64,000 bases of DNA from Candidatus Dormiibacterota bacterium (GCA_003151935.1 PLYZ01000060.1:1-64000), one strand, 5' to 3'. Shown: positions 26,774 to 36,561, counted from the stretch's first letter. Numbers and translations are program-made. Notes: a model not told the origin generated them from the sequence alone.

Positions 26774-27924
26774 GCGCGCCTCCGAGTCCGCGCCCGCGTC
26801 AGGAGCGGCCGCTACCGCGCGGCTTTGAGGAGATTCCGACTCGGTACGGCACCGCGGTGCTTCGCCAGGAAGTCATTCCGCTGCCACCGCTGCAACCGCA
26901 TCCCGGCAACATCGCGTACCTCGACACCGAGACGACCGGTCTGAGCGGTGGCTCGGGAACGCTGGTGTTCGCCGCCGCGGTCGCGCGCCCGATCGACTGC
27001 GGCCTGCGGGTGGCGCAGCTGTTCCTGCCTCAGCCGGGTCTGGAGGCGGCCTTCCTCGAGATGCTCAGCCAGGAGCTCGCAGCGGCGGATGCAATCGCCA
27101 CCTTCAACGGTGCGTCGTTCGACCTGCCGGTGCTGCGCGCGCGATGGGTGATGGCGCGCATGCCGGGGGAGCTCAGCGAACCGCCGCACGTCGACCTGCT
27201 GACACTGGTCCGCGCTCTCTACCGGCATCGCCTCGAAAGCTGCTCCCTGCGCACCGTCGAAGAACGGCTCCTCGGCTATGAACGCGACGACCCGGTCCCG
27301 AGCGCGCTCGTGCCCGACGCTTATTTCGCGTATCTCCATGCGGGGCGCCTCGATTTCCTCGAGGCGGCCCTCGAGCACAACCGGCTCGATGTGATCAGCC
27401 TCGTGCATCTCCACTCGCGTTTGCTGGTGCGCCTGCAGGGTGACGAAGCCGGCATGGATGCTGCTGACTGGCTCGCCCTCGGGCGCCTCCGGTTCCGGCG
27501 CGGCGCTCGAGCCGACGGCTGGAGGGCACTTCGCAACGCCACCTCTTTTGCGCAAGGTGAGGCGTCGGCCACCGCCGGTTTGCTGATCTCCCGACGCCTA
27601 CTTCGACGCGGTGCGGTGGCTGCGGCGGACCGGCTCCTGGGCTGGTTGGAGTCAACAGCAGGGGAAGACGTCCGCGTGTCCATCGCCCGCGCGCGACTGC
27701 TCGAGTGGCGGCGGCGAGACCCTCACCAGGCCCTCAGCATCGTGGAGGCCGCCCAGCGGCGGATGCCTGACCAGGCGCGTGAGCTCGAACACCGACGGGC
27801 CAGACTGCGGCGAAAGGTCGAGTCAGACCGCGGCCTGAACCGGCGCCGCAGGCGCGGCAATGGCCGGAAAGGCCAGCTCCGGGAGGTTCAGCTCGAAGCT
27901 CCCATCGCGGACAGCCCGGGCTAG
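26734..27924 (+). CDS. RNase H-like exonuclease (MrfB/YprB-like)
   Basis: NIAYLDTETTGLSGGSGTLVFAAAVAR (DEDD exonuclease motif I), ATFNGASFDLPVLRARW, HNRLDVISLVHLHSRL; 40-bp overlap with helicase ORF. Confidence 0.85.
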   Translation: MSQASLRERLTRLGAPPSPRPRQERPLPRGFEEIPTRYGTAVLRQEVIPLPPLQPHPGNIAYLDTETTGLSGGSGTLVFAAAVARPIDCGLRVAQLFLPQPGLEAAFLEMLSQELAAADAIATFNGASFDLPVLRARWVMARMPGELSEPPHVDLLTLVRALYRHRLESCSLRTVEERLLGYERDDPVPSALVPDAYFAYLHAGRLDFLEAALEHNRLDVISLVHLHSRLLVRLQGDEAGMDAADWLALGRLRFRRGARADGWRALRNATSFAQGEASATAGLLISRRLLRRGAVAAADRLLGWLESTAGEDVRVSIARARLLEWRRRDPHQALSIVEAAQRRMPDQARELEHRRARLRRKVESDRGLNRRRRRGNGRKGQLREVQLEAPIADSPG

Positions 27925-30009
27925 AGCATCGACGACCGCCGGATCGAACTCCGTGCCGGATCCCGCGGCGACCTGCTCCTGCGCGGCTTTCGGTGTGACC
28001 CGGACGCACGCCCTGCCCGCCGTCGAGGCCTCGAATCTCTCGGTAACGGCCAGGATGCGGGCGAGCATCGGGATGTCCCCTCCGGACACGGCGCCCGCCG
28101 TGCCGCCGGCGTCCCAACGGTCGTGGTGATGGCGCACGGCGGCCACCACCTCGAGCGGAAACTTTGCCCCGGCGACGATTTTCTCGCCCTCCTCCGTATG
28201 TCCGGCGGCCTCCACGTTCTGACCATCGGCGGCCAGGGTCATGTGGCCGACGTCATGCAGGAAGGCGGCCGTGCGGAGGTGGTCGAGCTGGTCCGACGTC
28301 AGGCCTGAGCGGCGGCCGATCGCGTCTGCGATCGACGCCACGCGGCTCGAATGGCCTTGTGTGACCGGGTTGCGATGGTCCACCGCGTGAGCCACGGCCA
28401 CCATCACCTGCGGACCCGCCTCGGCGAGCATCGAAACCAGGGTGCCATCCGCGAGCTCGAGCTCCGTCACCAGCTGGGGGAAGGTGCACGCTCGGTCCTT
28501 GCCCTCCCGCTTCGCAAGGTAGAGGGCCTGGTCCGCGGCCGCGATCAGTTCTCCGGCTGTAAACGCGTCCTCCGGGTACGACGCAACGCCGATGCTGAAG
28601 GTCATGTGCTGATCCGGTGTCGTCGACACCTCCGCCGCATGCACGGCGTCCACGATTCGATACGCGAGCCGCTGCGCGCCGGTGGCGTTGGTGTCGGCGA
28701 CCATCACCGCAAGCTCGTCGCCGCCGTAGCGCGCCACCATGTCCTGGGCGCGGGCTGCCGCCTTGACGATGCGGGCTCCCATCTGGAGCACGAGGTCTCC
28801 GTGCTGGTGACCGAGCTCGTCATTCACCGACTTGAAGTGGTCGAAGTCGATCAGCAGGAGCGAGACGGGGCTGCTCAGCCGGTCAGGCCGCGCAAACGCG
28901 GCCTCGAGCCGGCGGCGGAACTCTCTCACGTTGACCAGGCCTGTCAGGCCGTCCGTCGAGGCCTCCTGGCGACTGCGCTGGTAGCGGAGCGCGTTGGCGA
29001 GTGTCACCGTGGTGCTGCCGGAGAGGGCGTTCACCGCGAAGAGGTCCTGGTTGGTGAAATTGCCTGCGGACTGGTTGAGGCAGAGGATCGCGGTCACGCC
29101 ATCGCCTGAGGCGATCGGGACCACGAGGCCTTTGTTGTCCGCGGCGAAGACAGCTTCGCCGGTGCTTGCGGCCTGCGAAAGCTGGTGCTCATCGATCGGC
29201 TCATCCTCCGGGGCAGGCGTGGAGGTGCCGTTCCGGTTGGCGCTGGCGACAACCGTGAACCCTTCCTGCGAGGAGAGGATCATCCGGCCGCGCTCGGCGC
29301 TGGTCATCTGGACCGCGTGATCCGTCAGCACCACGAACACGTCCTTGATGTCGGTGTCACCCACCAGGGTCATGCTCAGCTCCCGGAGTGAGTCAGCCTG
29401 CGCCGCCCGTTCGACCGCCGAACGCCGTTCGCGCTCCAACTCGCGGGTCATATATCCGGTGGCAAGGGCGACGACCAGGAACAGGAACATCTTGCCGATC
29501 GTGGCGTTGGGGTCGACGTAGAAGTTCGAGGGTGTGAAGCTTCCGCCGATGAACAGGTACAGGAAAGAGATGACCAGCGCCGAGACAAAGCTCGCCGTGG
29601 CGCCGAACCGAACGGCGTTGGTAATCACGGCCAGGAACAGGGCAAGAAAGAACGGGCTGTTGAAACCCTGGGACAGGTAGACGAGCGTGGTCGCGAACAG
29701 GATGTCCAGTGTCATGGTCGACAGGCTGAACTGCTTTCCCGGCTGATATCCCCGCGCCAGGAGAAGGTGGACGGCGACGTTCATCACACCCCATCCAGCG
29801 AGAACGAAGTCGATCGTGAGCTTCTCGTTCGCGTCGGTATGCGGGTTCACGTTGTTCAGGACGCCAAGCACCACGAGAAAAAGCCACCTGAAGACGACGG
29901 CCACGCGCTCGCCGACGCGACGTCGGTCGGCATCGAACGTGGCGTCGATGGCCAGGGCGCGGATGTCCTGCCAGCGTCTTGAGGGGGTAGAGCCGGGTGC
30001 TTTGTTCAT
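27823..30009 (-). CDS. membrane GGDEF diguanylate cyclase with GAF-like and HD (HD-GYP-like) domains
   Basis: multi-TM N-terminus; MVARYGGDELAVMVADT (GGDEL); HDVGHMTLAADGQ, HHHDRWDAGG. Confidence 0.88.
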   Translation of the reverse strand: MNKAPGSTPSRRWQDIRALAIDATFDADRRRVGERVAVVFRWLFLVVLGVLNNVNPHTDANEKLTIDFVLAGWGVMNVAVHLLLARGYQPGKQFSLSTMTLDILFATTLVYLSQGFNSPFFLALFLAVITNAVRFGATASFVSALVISFLYLFIGGSFTPSNFYVDPNATIGKMFLFLVVALATGYMTRELERERRSAVERAAQADSLRELSMTLVGDTDIKDVFVVLTDHAVQMTSAERGRMILSSQEGFTVVASANRNGTSTPAPEDEPIDEHQLSQAASTGEAVFAADNKGLVVPIASGDGVTAILCLNQSAGNFTNQDLFAVNALSGSTTVTLANALRYQRSRQEASTDGLTGLVNVREFRRRLEAAFARPDRLSSPVSLLLIDFDHFKSVNDELGHQHGDLVLQMGARIVKAAARAQDMVARYGGDELAVMVADTNATGAQRLAYRIVDAVHAAEVSTTPDQHMTFSIGVASYPEDAFTAGELIAAADQALYLAKREGKDRACTFPQLVTELELADGTLVSMLAEAGPQVMVAVAHAVDHRNPVTQGHSSRVASIADAIGRRSGLTSDQLDHLRTAAFLHDVGHMTLAADGQNVEAAGHTEEGEKIVAGAKFPLEVVAAVRHHHDRWDAGGTAGAVSGGDIPMLARILAVTERFEASTAGRACVRVTPKAAQEQVAAGSGTEFDPAVVDALARAVRDGSFELNLPELAFPAIAAPAAPVQAAV

Positions 30010-30112
30010 GGTGTGGTGTCGACCCACTCCGTGAAGGGCGCTAATTATTCGCGCTTTCGCGGCTGAAAACAGCCCTTATTTGAGTTAAGGCGACGCAAAT
30101 GGGGCATCTTCG

Positions 30113-30655
30113 GTGCGATCGCATGACCCTGGTCCATTATTTCCATCAGTGTTTCCCGAGCTCAGGTCACGGCTTCGACGTTCCAGGCGCTTTTCGGCCG
30201 TCGAGCTGTGCCTCTGGGTCGCTTGCGTCCTGACCGCGGCCGGGGGTGTGATCGCGCTGGTTGCGCCGGCCGGCGGCACCAATCGACTCTCGGGCGTGGC
30301 GCTTCCGTTCGCAGTTGGCGCCGCCGCGCAGGCGGCCAACGCGCTGACTCAGCGCCGGAGCGGCTGGTTCTCCGGATTGCTCTACGCGGCAGCCGGACTC
30401 GCCATTTTGTACGGAGTGATCCTGGCGTTGTCTCTCCCGCTGCGGCTGACAGTCGAGGGCGTCTGCGAACCTGCTCCAGCGCCGTGCCCTTTGGGATTCG
30501 ACCTACCGATCACACCCGGCGAGAGCCTCGGTGTATACGCCGCGGTGATCTGCGGAGCTCTCTCTCTGCTCTTTGACTCGGTTGCAGCCGAGCTGCGATT
30601 CCGGCCCCGGAGGCCCAGACGTCCGGATCCCGGCGACCCCGAGAAGCCTCTCTGA
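30113..30655 (+). CDS. hypothetical membrane protein
   Basis: 4 predicted TM segments; coding-like composition. Confidence 0.5.
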   Translation: MRSHDPGPLFPSVFPELRSRLRRSRRFSAVELCLWVACVLTAAGGVIALVAPAGGTNRLSGVALPFAVGAAAQAANALTQRRSGWFSGLLYAAAGLAILYGVILALSLPLRLTVEGVCEPAPAPCPLGFDLPITPGESLGVYAAVICGALSLLFDSVAAELRFRPRRPRRPDPGDPEKPL

Positions 30656-30837
30656 GCCGCCGAACGACCTTTTCCGTTTCAAGCGCTGAATCGCCGCGCG
30701 CAGAGCTACCATTCACAGCGCGTATTGCACCAGCAGCCAGATCGTCAGCTTTCCTTAAGCCCCATGCGACCCACCATCGAACCCCGCCACTGGTTGAGAA
30801 CCCCGGCTGAAGCCGACCGGCTTGAGCTGGCATCTGC

Positions 30838-30891
30838 ACGTTCCGGAGAGCGATCTACCAGCAATAACCCGCAAGTCGGAACGTTGCTCTC
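30838..30891 (+). promoter_or_regulatory. potential H-type pseudoknot / nested inverted repeats upstream of tadE-like gene
   Basis: ACGTTCCG-GAGAGC ... CGGAACGT-T-GCTCTC in ABA'B' order. Confidence 0.4.
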
Positions 30892-30921
30892 ATCAGTTCC
30901 CGGCAATTTCTGGAGGTATTG

Positions 30922-31494
30922 GTGATCGAACCTATTGGCAAGCGAACGTGGGCGGCGCTGCGGACCATTGGTCGCAGTGCGCGCAGCCAGCGCAGTCAGG
31001 CGCTGGTTGAGTTCGCCATGGTGTCGCCGATATTTCTTCTCGTCCTCTTCACGGCGATCGACATCAGCCGCCTGCTCTACACGTATTCCGCCGTTTCCTC
31101 CGCGGCTCGTGATGGCGCGCGGACGGCCTCTCTGAGCGGTTCCATCTACACCGACTGCCAGATCATCCAGGAAGTCGAGCTCGTCGGCCAGGGTTTCCCC
31201 GTGAAGATGGACCCCAACTCCATCGTCGGCAATTCGGATCCCAACAACCCCACCGGCGCGCTGCAGCCGACCACACCGCCGCCCAATGTTGCGTATGGCT
31301 ACATCTGGCCGGCGGTAGCCACCGCGGACCCGCCCGACAGCAACTGCACCTCGACCACGCAACGGGCGATATCGCCTTCGGTGAAGCACGTCGCTGTCGA
31401 GATCCAGTATCACTTCACGCCGCTTCTGCCGCTAGTCTCCTACTTCGCATCGAACATCATCGTCAAGACAATTTCGGTGGTCACGACCGAGTGA
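30922..31494 (+). CDS. TadE-like pseudopilin
   Basis: SQRSQALVEFAMVSPIFLLVLFTAIDISRLLYTYSAVSSAARDGARTA; SD TGGAGGT before GTG. Confidence 0.85.
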   Translation: MIEPIGKRTWAALRTIGRSARSQRSQALVEFAMVSPIFLLVLFTAIDISRLLYTYSAVSSAARDGARTASLSGSIYTDCQIIQEVELVGQGFPVKMDPNSIVGNSDPNNPTGALQPTTPPPNVAYGYIWPAVATADPPDSNCTSTTQRAISPSVKHVAVEIQYHFTPLLPLVSYFASNIIVKTISVVTTE

Positions 31495-33980
31495 TGTGGT
31501 ACGTCAGCTCTCGTAAGCGACGACAGAGTGGCCAGATGCTGCCGATTGCGGCGGCCGCGTTCCTCGTGATGTGCGCGCTGGCCGGCCTGGCGATCGACGC
31601 CAGCCGCGACTACCTGGACAAGCGCAACGCCCAGAACGCCGCAGACTTCGCGGTGCTTGCCGCGGGGAAGCAGATGTCATTCCAGAGCAACTTGAGCAGC
31701 CCGATCGTCGCGAACTCTCCCGTGGTTCAGGCCGCGCACGATTACGCCGCGAACAACGGCTTTCCGACCATCTATAACAACACTTGCGACTCGACGGCCG
31801 GAGGCGGTTTCACGACCAGCTGGTTCGATGTCACGGGGGTGGCGTGCGGCGCCACGGTCGGCTTCAACAGCAAGGTCAGCGTCAACCAGCCGGCGGTCAA
31901 CCTTCCGGGATCGCCCGTGGCAGCGCCATGTACTGGGGTCAATCAGTTCTCATGTGTCCAGGTGGTCATAACCAGTCGCATCGCCGAGATGTTCACGTCG
32001 GTGATGGGCATCCCTTTCGCGTACGTGACTGTGGGGGCCGCAGCTCAAGCTGCGCTGCCGAGCTCGTCGTTCGACGCCCCTCCGCCCTACGCGGTCACCC
32101 TCTACCAGCCACAGAGCGGCTGTAACCCTGCGACGCAGCAGTGCTTTAACGAAGCCAAGCCGGTCGTGCGAACACAGCTTTCATGCACCGGCGCCACCAA
32201 CAACTGCCCGACCTTCTGGGTCAGGCCGGGTACCGCCCCCAAGATCTATGGCTATGACGGCTCGATCCTGACCCCGCCGGGTGACTACACCACGCTGCGG
32301 TCCAACGGCGACATGGTCCTCCAGGACCGGACCACTGTCTGCGACCCGTACAACGGCGTGACCTGCGCGGCGAACGTTTCAAGAGGATCGTCTGGTTTCG
32401 CGGTCCCGGGTGGCACCAAGCTCTATTGCTCGAAGTTCGGAACGGGCGCTGTGAGCTTGCAGCCGTGCACCACGACGGGCCAGACCACGCTGAACGAGAT
32501 CGACTCCAACCAGACCGGTTGGTCCGCGCCGGGCTACTGGTCTCCCTCGATCGAGCCGGTAGCGTTCGCTGCGCTTACGAACTGCGGGTCGCTCATCCTC
32601 AACGGACAGCCGATGTACGGCCCGTGCGCGGACCCGGGCGAGCCGTACCTCATCGGTGCCGGTAGGTACAGCTCCATCGTGATCAACCACGGAGACTACG
32701 AGTTCGATGCAGGTTTCTATGACATCACCGGCAAGGCTCCGGTCAACACTCTGACAGGTGGTGGGTACACCGCCAACGGGATCGACCACAGCCAGGAAAA
32801 CGCCAGCGACTTCGACCTGTGCACCGGCGGCCTGCCCAACTCCTGCCCGACCCTCACGGCGGGGGTCTGGATCGGCCACGGCGGCGGGAACTACACGGCT
32901 TACTCTGGGCCCACGCCCGGCTCGTGCACCAACGGCGTGGCCGGTAGCGGTGGTGGCGGCGGCGACCCGACGGTCATCAGCGGCAACGGCGTCCTCTTCC
33001 GATTCGAGGCGAACTCCGGCGGCTTTGTCAGCACGAACGAGGTCAGCGGACTGGCGCTGGCCGGCGCCGGTGTCGGAGCGTTGCCCATCGTGTACGGCGC
33101 GCCTCTTCTCTTCGACATGGAGAACAGCGGGTTCATCCACCTGGACTCGTCGCAACCCAGCAACGGCACTCCGCCCAACACGACCAGCGGCATCATCTAC
33201 CAGACGCCCACCGCCACTGGTGGAGGCGTCGAGTTCGACCCCAGCATGGCCGGCTTTGACGTGAGCGGAAACGAGCTGGCGGCGATCCAGGGCCAGATCC
33301 TCGCCTACACCCTCACCATCTTTGGAAACAGCGGCGGCACGATGGATTTCCAGAATGGCTATGGCGGCGGATCCGTTCCGGGCATCGGAACCAGCGGTAG
33401 GAACGAGAACTCGATCATCACGAGCGTGTCGCTCAAGGCCGGTGCGCCAGGTTATTCGATCCTCACCGTGGACTACTCGGACGAGTGGATGATGGACGGC
33501 TACGACGTCTACGTGAAGCTCAACAACGGCAGCCCGCAATTCTTCTCGCAGGGCATCTGGAACAGCGTGCCAGGTCCAGGCACTCCGCTACCGCCGCCCA
33601 TCAACAACCCGGGCGACTCGAGCCCAGACTATCCAAGTTCAGGCACGCCAGGGTCTTACACGATCATATCGACCGGCCCGCCCCAGGGGCAGAGCGACTG
33701 GCTGTACACCATTCCGAATGGCAACGGCGCGACCATCGAAGCGCAGGGCAGCTGGGCGTGGGGTCATCAGAACACGATCAACAACGCTAGAAGCGCGAAC
33801 TATACGGCCAAGATGATCTACACGTTCCCGAACCCCGCCGGCAGCTACGTCGCCGTCACGCTATTCCTTCTGGACGGTGACCGGTGCGGCGACTATGCCT
33901 ACGCCAACTACACCTTCAAGACCACGGGCGGCCCGGGACCTGGGCAGCAGAGCGTGGGCTCGGTCTCCCTGGTGCAGTGA
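31491..33980 (+). CDS. TadG-like protein with very large extracytoplasmic region
   Basis: RRQSGQMLPIAAAAFLVMCALAGLAIDASRDYLDKRNAQNAADFAVLAAG; 829 aa, Gly/Asn/Ser/Pro-rich. Confidence 0.8.
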   Translation: MMWYVSSRKRRQSGQMLPIAAAAFLVMCALAGLAIDASRDYLDKRNAQNAADFAVLAAGKQMSFQSNLSSPIVANSPVVQAAHDYAANNGFPTIYNNTCDSTAGGGFTTSWFDVTGVACGATVGFNSKVSVNQPAVNLPGSPVAAPCTGVNQFSCVQVVITSRIAEMFTSVMGIPFAYVTVGAAAQAALPSSSFDAPPPYAVTLYQPQSGCNPATQQCFNEAKPVVRTQLSCTGATNNCPTFWVRPGTAPKIYGYDGSILTPPGDYTTLRSNGDMVLQDRTTVCDPYNGVTCAANVSRGSSGFAVPGGTKLYCSKFGTGAVSLQPCTTTGQTTLNEIDSNQTGWSAPGYWSPSIEPVAFAALTNCGSLILNGQPMYGPCADPGEPYLIGAGRYSSIVINHGDYEFDAGFYDITGKAPVNTLTGGGYTANGIDHSQENASDFDLCTGGLPNSCPTLTAGVWIGHGGGNYTAYSGPTPGSCTNGVAGSGGGGGDPTVISGNGVLFRFEANSGGFVSTNEVSGLALAGAGVGALPIVYGAPLLFDMENSGFIHLDSSQPSNGTPPNTTSGIIYQTPTATGGGVEFDPSMAGFDVSGNELAAIQGQILAYTLTIFGNSGGTMDFQNGYGGGSVPGIGTSGRNENSIITSVSLKAGAPGYSILTVDYSDEWMMDGYDVYVKLNNGSPQFFSQGIWNSVPGPGTPLPPPINNPGDSSPDYPSSGTPGSYTIISTGPPQGQSDWLYTIPNGNGATIEAQGSWAWGHQNTINNARSANYTAKMIYTFPNPAGSYVAVTLFLLDGDRCGDYAYANYTFKTTGGPGPGQQSVGSVSLVQ

Positions 33981-34561
33981 TGCAAGCTGAGCGCAGGCGC
34001 GGACAAAAGGTCCGCGAGCGCGGCCAGGCCCTTGTCGAGTTCGCGTTGCTCACGCCGGTGCTGATCCTTTTCGTGCTTCTAACCGTCGACGTGGGCCGGG
34101 CCTACTGGCAGGCGATCGATGCCGCGGGCGCCGCCCGAGCGGGGGTTCGCATGGGAATCCTCTCTGACACGAGCGACATCGGCAGCGCCGTTCGCGACGA
34201 ACCCAACACAGGCATTCCGAACACCCTCGCCGCTTGGGGTTCGGAAGGGCCGGGAACGGCGTGGGGTACATGTACCACGTCCGCTGGTGTGTGCGGCGAT
34301 CCAAGTGGCTGCCCCAAGACCTCTTTCAGCGGTGGCCAGATCGCGTGCTTTGCCATCCGGACATGCATCCTGACCTCCGGAGACCTCGGCAGCTGCTCTT
34401 CGTACAGTGCCTGGGGAGTGCGCCCGGTAAGTGGCGGTCACGGCCTGCAGATTGTCGTCGTCATCAAGTTCGCCGCGGTGACGCCTGTCGCCGCGCAAAT
34501 CATCAACGGGGGCGTTCTCTACCTGACGCAAACGTCAACGGGAGACGAGCTCTACTTCTAG
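33980..34561 (+). CDS. TadE-like pseudopilin (second)
   Basis: RERGQALVEFALLTPVLILFVLLTVDVGRAYWQAIDAAGAARAGVRMG; ATG overlaps TGA of previous gene. Confidence 0.85.
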   Translation: MQAERRRGQKVRERGQALVEFALLTPVLILFVLLTVDVGRAYWQAIDAAGAARAGVRMGILSDTSDIGSAVRDEPNTGIPNTLAAWGSEGPGTAWGTCTTSAGVCGDPSGCPKTSFSGGQIACFAIRTCILTSGDLGSCSSYSAWGVRPVSGGHGLQIVVVIKFAAVTPVAAQIINGGVLYLTQTSTGDELYF

Positions 34562-35235
34562 GGCTGGGACGCCGGGCTCGAATGAAGGAGGTCTGGCGGC
34601 GTTCCTGAGGAGCGCGCCCAACCTGGCTGCAGCGGCCCGTTTGCAGCCCATAGCCCCAAGCCGAAAGTTGCGATGAGCGCGATCAACGCCAGGGTGGCCC
34701 ACAACGGCGGCAAGGTCGGCCACGCCTCCGCCACGCGGTAAGCGATGAAGGCGACGAGGACTCCCGCAACTGCCAGCACGTCGAGCAAAAGGAAGAGCTC
34801 GTTTCGTGCGTCCGATCCGGTGGCGAGCGAATGCACCAGGGCCAGCAACCATCCGATGTACATGGTGCGATGCAACCAGACCCACGTGGCGCGCGGGAGC
34901 CGCCGCAGCGGCCAGCTCGTAAGGATGGCGACCGCATACAGATATCCGGATATCACCCCCAGGCCGAGCCAGGTGGCGCGGTACCCGGAAATGAAAGGCA
35001 CCAGCGCGTCGAATGGACGCAGGCCGGCGAAGGGGTCGAGAATCGCGGCCGCAACATGTAGGCCGGCGAAAACTACGGCCAGCAGCGCCAGGTTGGTGTG
35101 AAGCCCTTCGACCAGCAAGGGGTGAGATCTGGGCAGGGCCGCCCGCACGATTCCGAGCATCACCGCGGCGGTCATCAGCAGCAGGGTGACCTCGCCCGCG
35201 CTGCGGTCGAGAAACCAGAGTGGGCTCGGGGTCAT
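34558..35235 (-). CDS. ferric reductase-like transmembrane (heme b) protein
   Basis: 6 or more TM helices with conserved His pairs (GLHTNLALLAVVFAGLHVAAA; WLHRTMYIGWLLALVHSLATG). Confidence 0.65.
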   Translation of the reverse strand: MTPSPLWFLDRSAGEVTLLLMTAAVMLGIVRAALPRSHPLLVEGLHTNLALLAVVFAGLHVAAAILDPFAGLRPFDALVPFISGYRATWLGLGVISGYLYAVAILTSWPLRRLPRATWVWLHRTMYIGWLLALVHSLATGSDARNELFLLLDVLAVAGVLVAFIAYRVAEAWPTLPPLWATLALIALIATFGLGLWAANGPLQPGWARSSGTPPDLLHSSPASQP

Positions 35236-35257
35236 CCGGCTTGAATCGAGCGCGTGG

Positions 35258-35605
35258 TCACGAACCGCCGGTGGTCACCACCGGCCTGCTGCTCGGCGCC
35301 GGGCTCGGGGGGCTTGAGGGGGGCTGGAGGACCGCACCCGGCAGGAACACATTGATGAACGAGACGATCGAAGCCTGAACAGCGTCTGGGCCGGCCCATC
35401 CGATGCCCGTCTGCGCGAAAAGCACCACATCCAGGCCGGTCGCCACCACGGCGGCCGTGACCGTCATCCGCCTCAGGGTCGCGCGCCCGTCCGAAAATCT
35501 CCGGCGGCGTTTGCGCCGGTCGGCGTCGACTCCGGCTCGCCAGGCCGGCGCCTGATCGGGAGGCGGGTCTGCCGGCGCAGTGCTATCCGTCATCTGGAAG
35601 GCCAT
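35258..35605 (-). CDS. hypothetical single-TM protein
   Basis: basic N-terminus RRKRRRRFSDGRATLRRM then TM then Pro/Ser-rich tail; co-directional with heme-b protein. Confidence 0.45.
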   Translation of the reverse strand: MAFQMTDSTAPADPPPDQAPAWRAGVDADRRKRRRRFSDGRATLRRMTVTAAVVATGLDVVLFAQTGIGWAGPDAVQASIVSFINVFLPGAVLQPPSSPPSPAPSSRPVVTTGGS

Positions 35606-35632
35606 TATGCTGGCCGTCGACTGCCGAGCCGA

Positions 35633-35989
35633 TCAACCGGCCGCATTCCAACCTTCCCCGGCCCGTCTCAACTCCGGCCGGCCCCCGTCTGGCGCCGGCC
35701 GAACCTCGTAGCCGAGCGATCGCAGGGCCTCATCGATCCACAAGAGCGCCATCTCTTCGGTGTTGGGCCAGCCGGTGGGTGACGAGTTGGGGAGACCCAT
35801 GTCGATGACGACGCGAGCGGCCACACGCAGCAGCCGTCTCGCCAGTGGAGCCGCCTCGGGCACGCTAAGACCCAGGTCCTCCAGCGCCCGCGAGAGCATG
35901 AAGCAAGCAGAGTTGAACGTCTGCGCGTCGATGGGCTCACTTCCGGCGAGCCGCTCGGCGAGCCCGGCCCTCAAATCGGTGGGGTCCAT
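35633..35989 (-). CDS. hypothetical protein
   Basis: ORF MDPTDLRAGLAERLAGSEPIDAQTFNSACFMLSRALEDLGL...; coding-like. Confidence 0.45.
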   Translation of the reverse strand: MDPTDLRAGLAERLAGSEPIDAQTFNSACFMLSRALEDLGLSVPEAAPLARRLLRVAARVVIDMGLPNSSPTGWPNTEEMALLWIDEALRSLGYEVRPAPDGGRPELRRAGEGWNAAG

Positions 35990-36020
35990 GCGCCGGGTTA
36001 TCATTTCAGATGGCTGGGAG

Positions 36021-36485
36021 ATGGATCTAAGCGAACCTGTCTTGCTGACGCCGGAGGGGCTGGAGAAGCTCAAGCGCGACCTGGAGGTCGCGCTCAAGCG
36101 TCGTGTCGAGGCCGGCGAACGCCTCAAGGAGGCTTTCCAGCCGGGCGACATCGAGGACAACCCCGAATACGAGCAGGCGAAGGAAGAGGTCGGAATGCTG
36201 GACAGCCGGATCTACGAACTGCAGGAGATGATCGGGCGCGCGCAGATCATCAAGGACACACATTCGAGCGTGGTCGGACCTGGCTCGACGATCGAGGTGG
36301 TCGACACGGAGGGCGACGTCGAGACGTATCACCTGGTCGGCGCGGTCGAAAGCGACCCGTCGGCGGGCCGCATCTCAGTCGAGTCGCCCGTCGGCAGGGC
36401 GCTTGTCGGCCGCAAGAAGGGCGACAAGATCACGGTGAGCGTTCCCGCCGGCTCGCTCACTCTGACGATCAAGGCGGTCAAATAG
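36021..36485 (+). CDS. greA: transcription elongation factor GreA
   Basis: LTPEGLEKLKRDLEVAL...RLKEAFQPGDIEDNPEYEQAKEEVGMLDSRI. Confidence 0.9.
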   Translation: MDLSEPVLLTPEGLEKLKRDLEVALKRRVEAGERLKEAFQPGDIEDNPEYEQAKEEVGMLDSRIYELQEMIGRAQIIKDTHSSVVGPGSTIEVVDTEGDVETYHLVGAVESDPSAGRISVESPVGRALVGRKKGDKITVSVPAGSLTLTIKAVK

Positions 36486-36561
36486 AGCCACGTCGCTAAC
36501 AGCGACCGCGTCGACCCAGGATCTCAATCCGGAATCGATCGCCGACCGCACGACGGTCGGT

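Noticed and set aside
30040-30112. Possible c-di-GMP riboswitch upstream of the GGDEF gene (ggcgacgcaaatggggc)
   Set aside because: Only a short GACGCAAA resemblance, no GCACAGGGCAAACC or paired helices; also in the wrong orientation for the GGDEF gene
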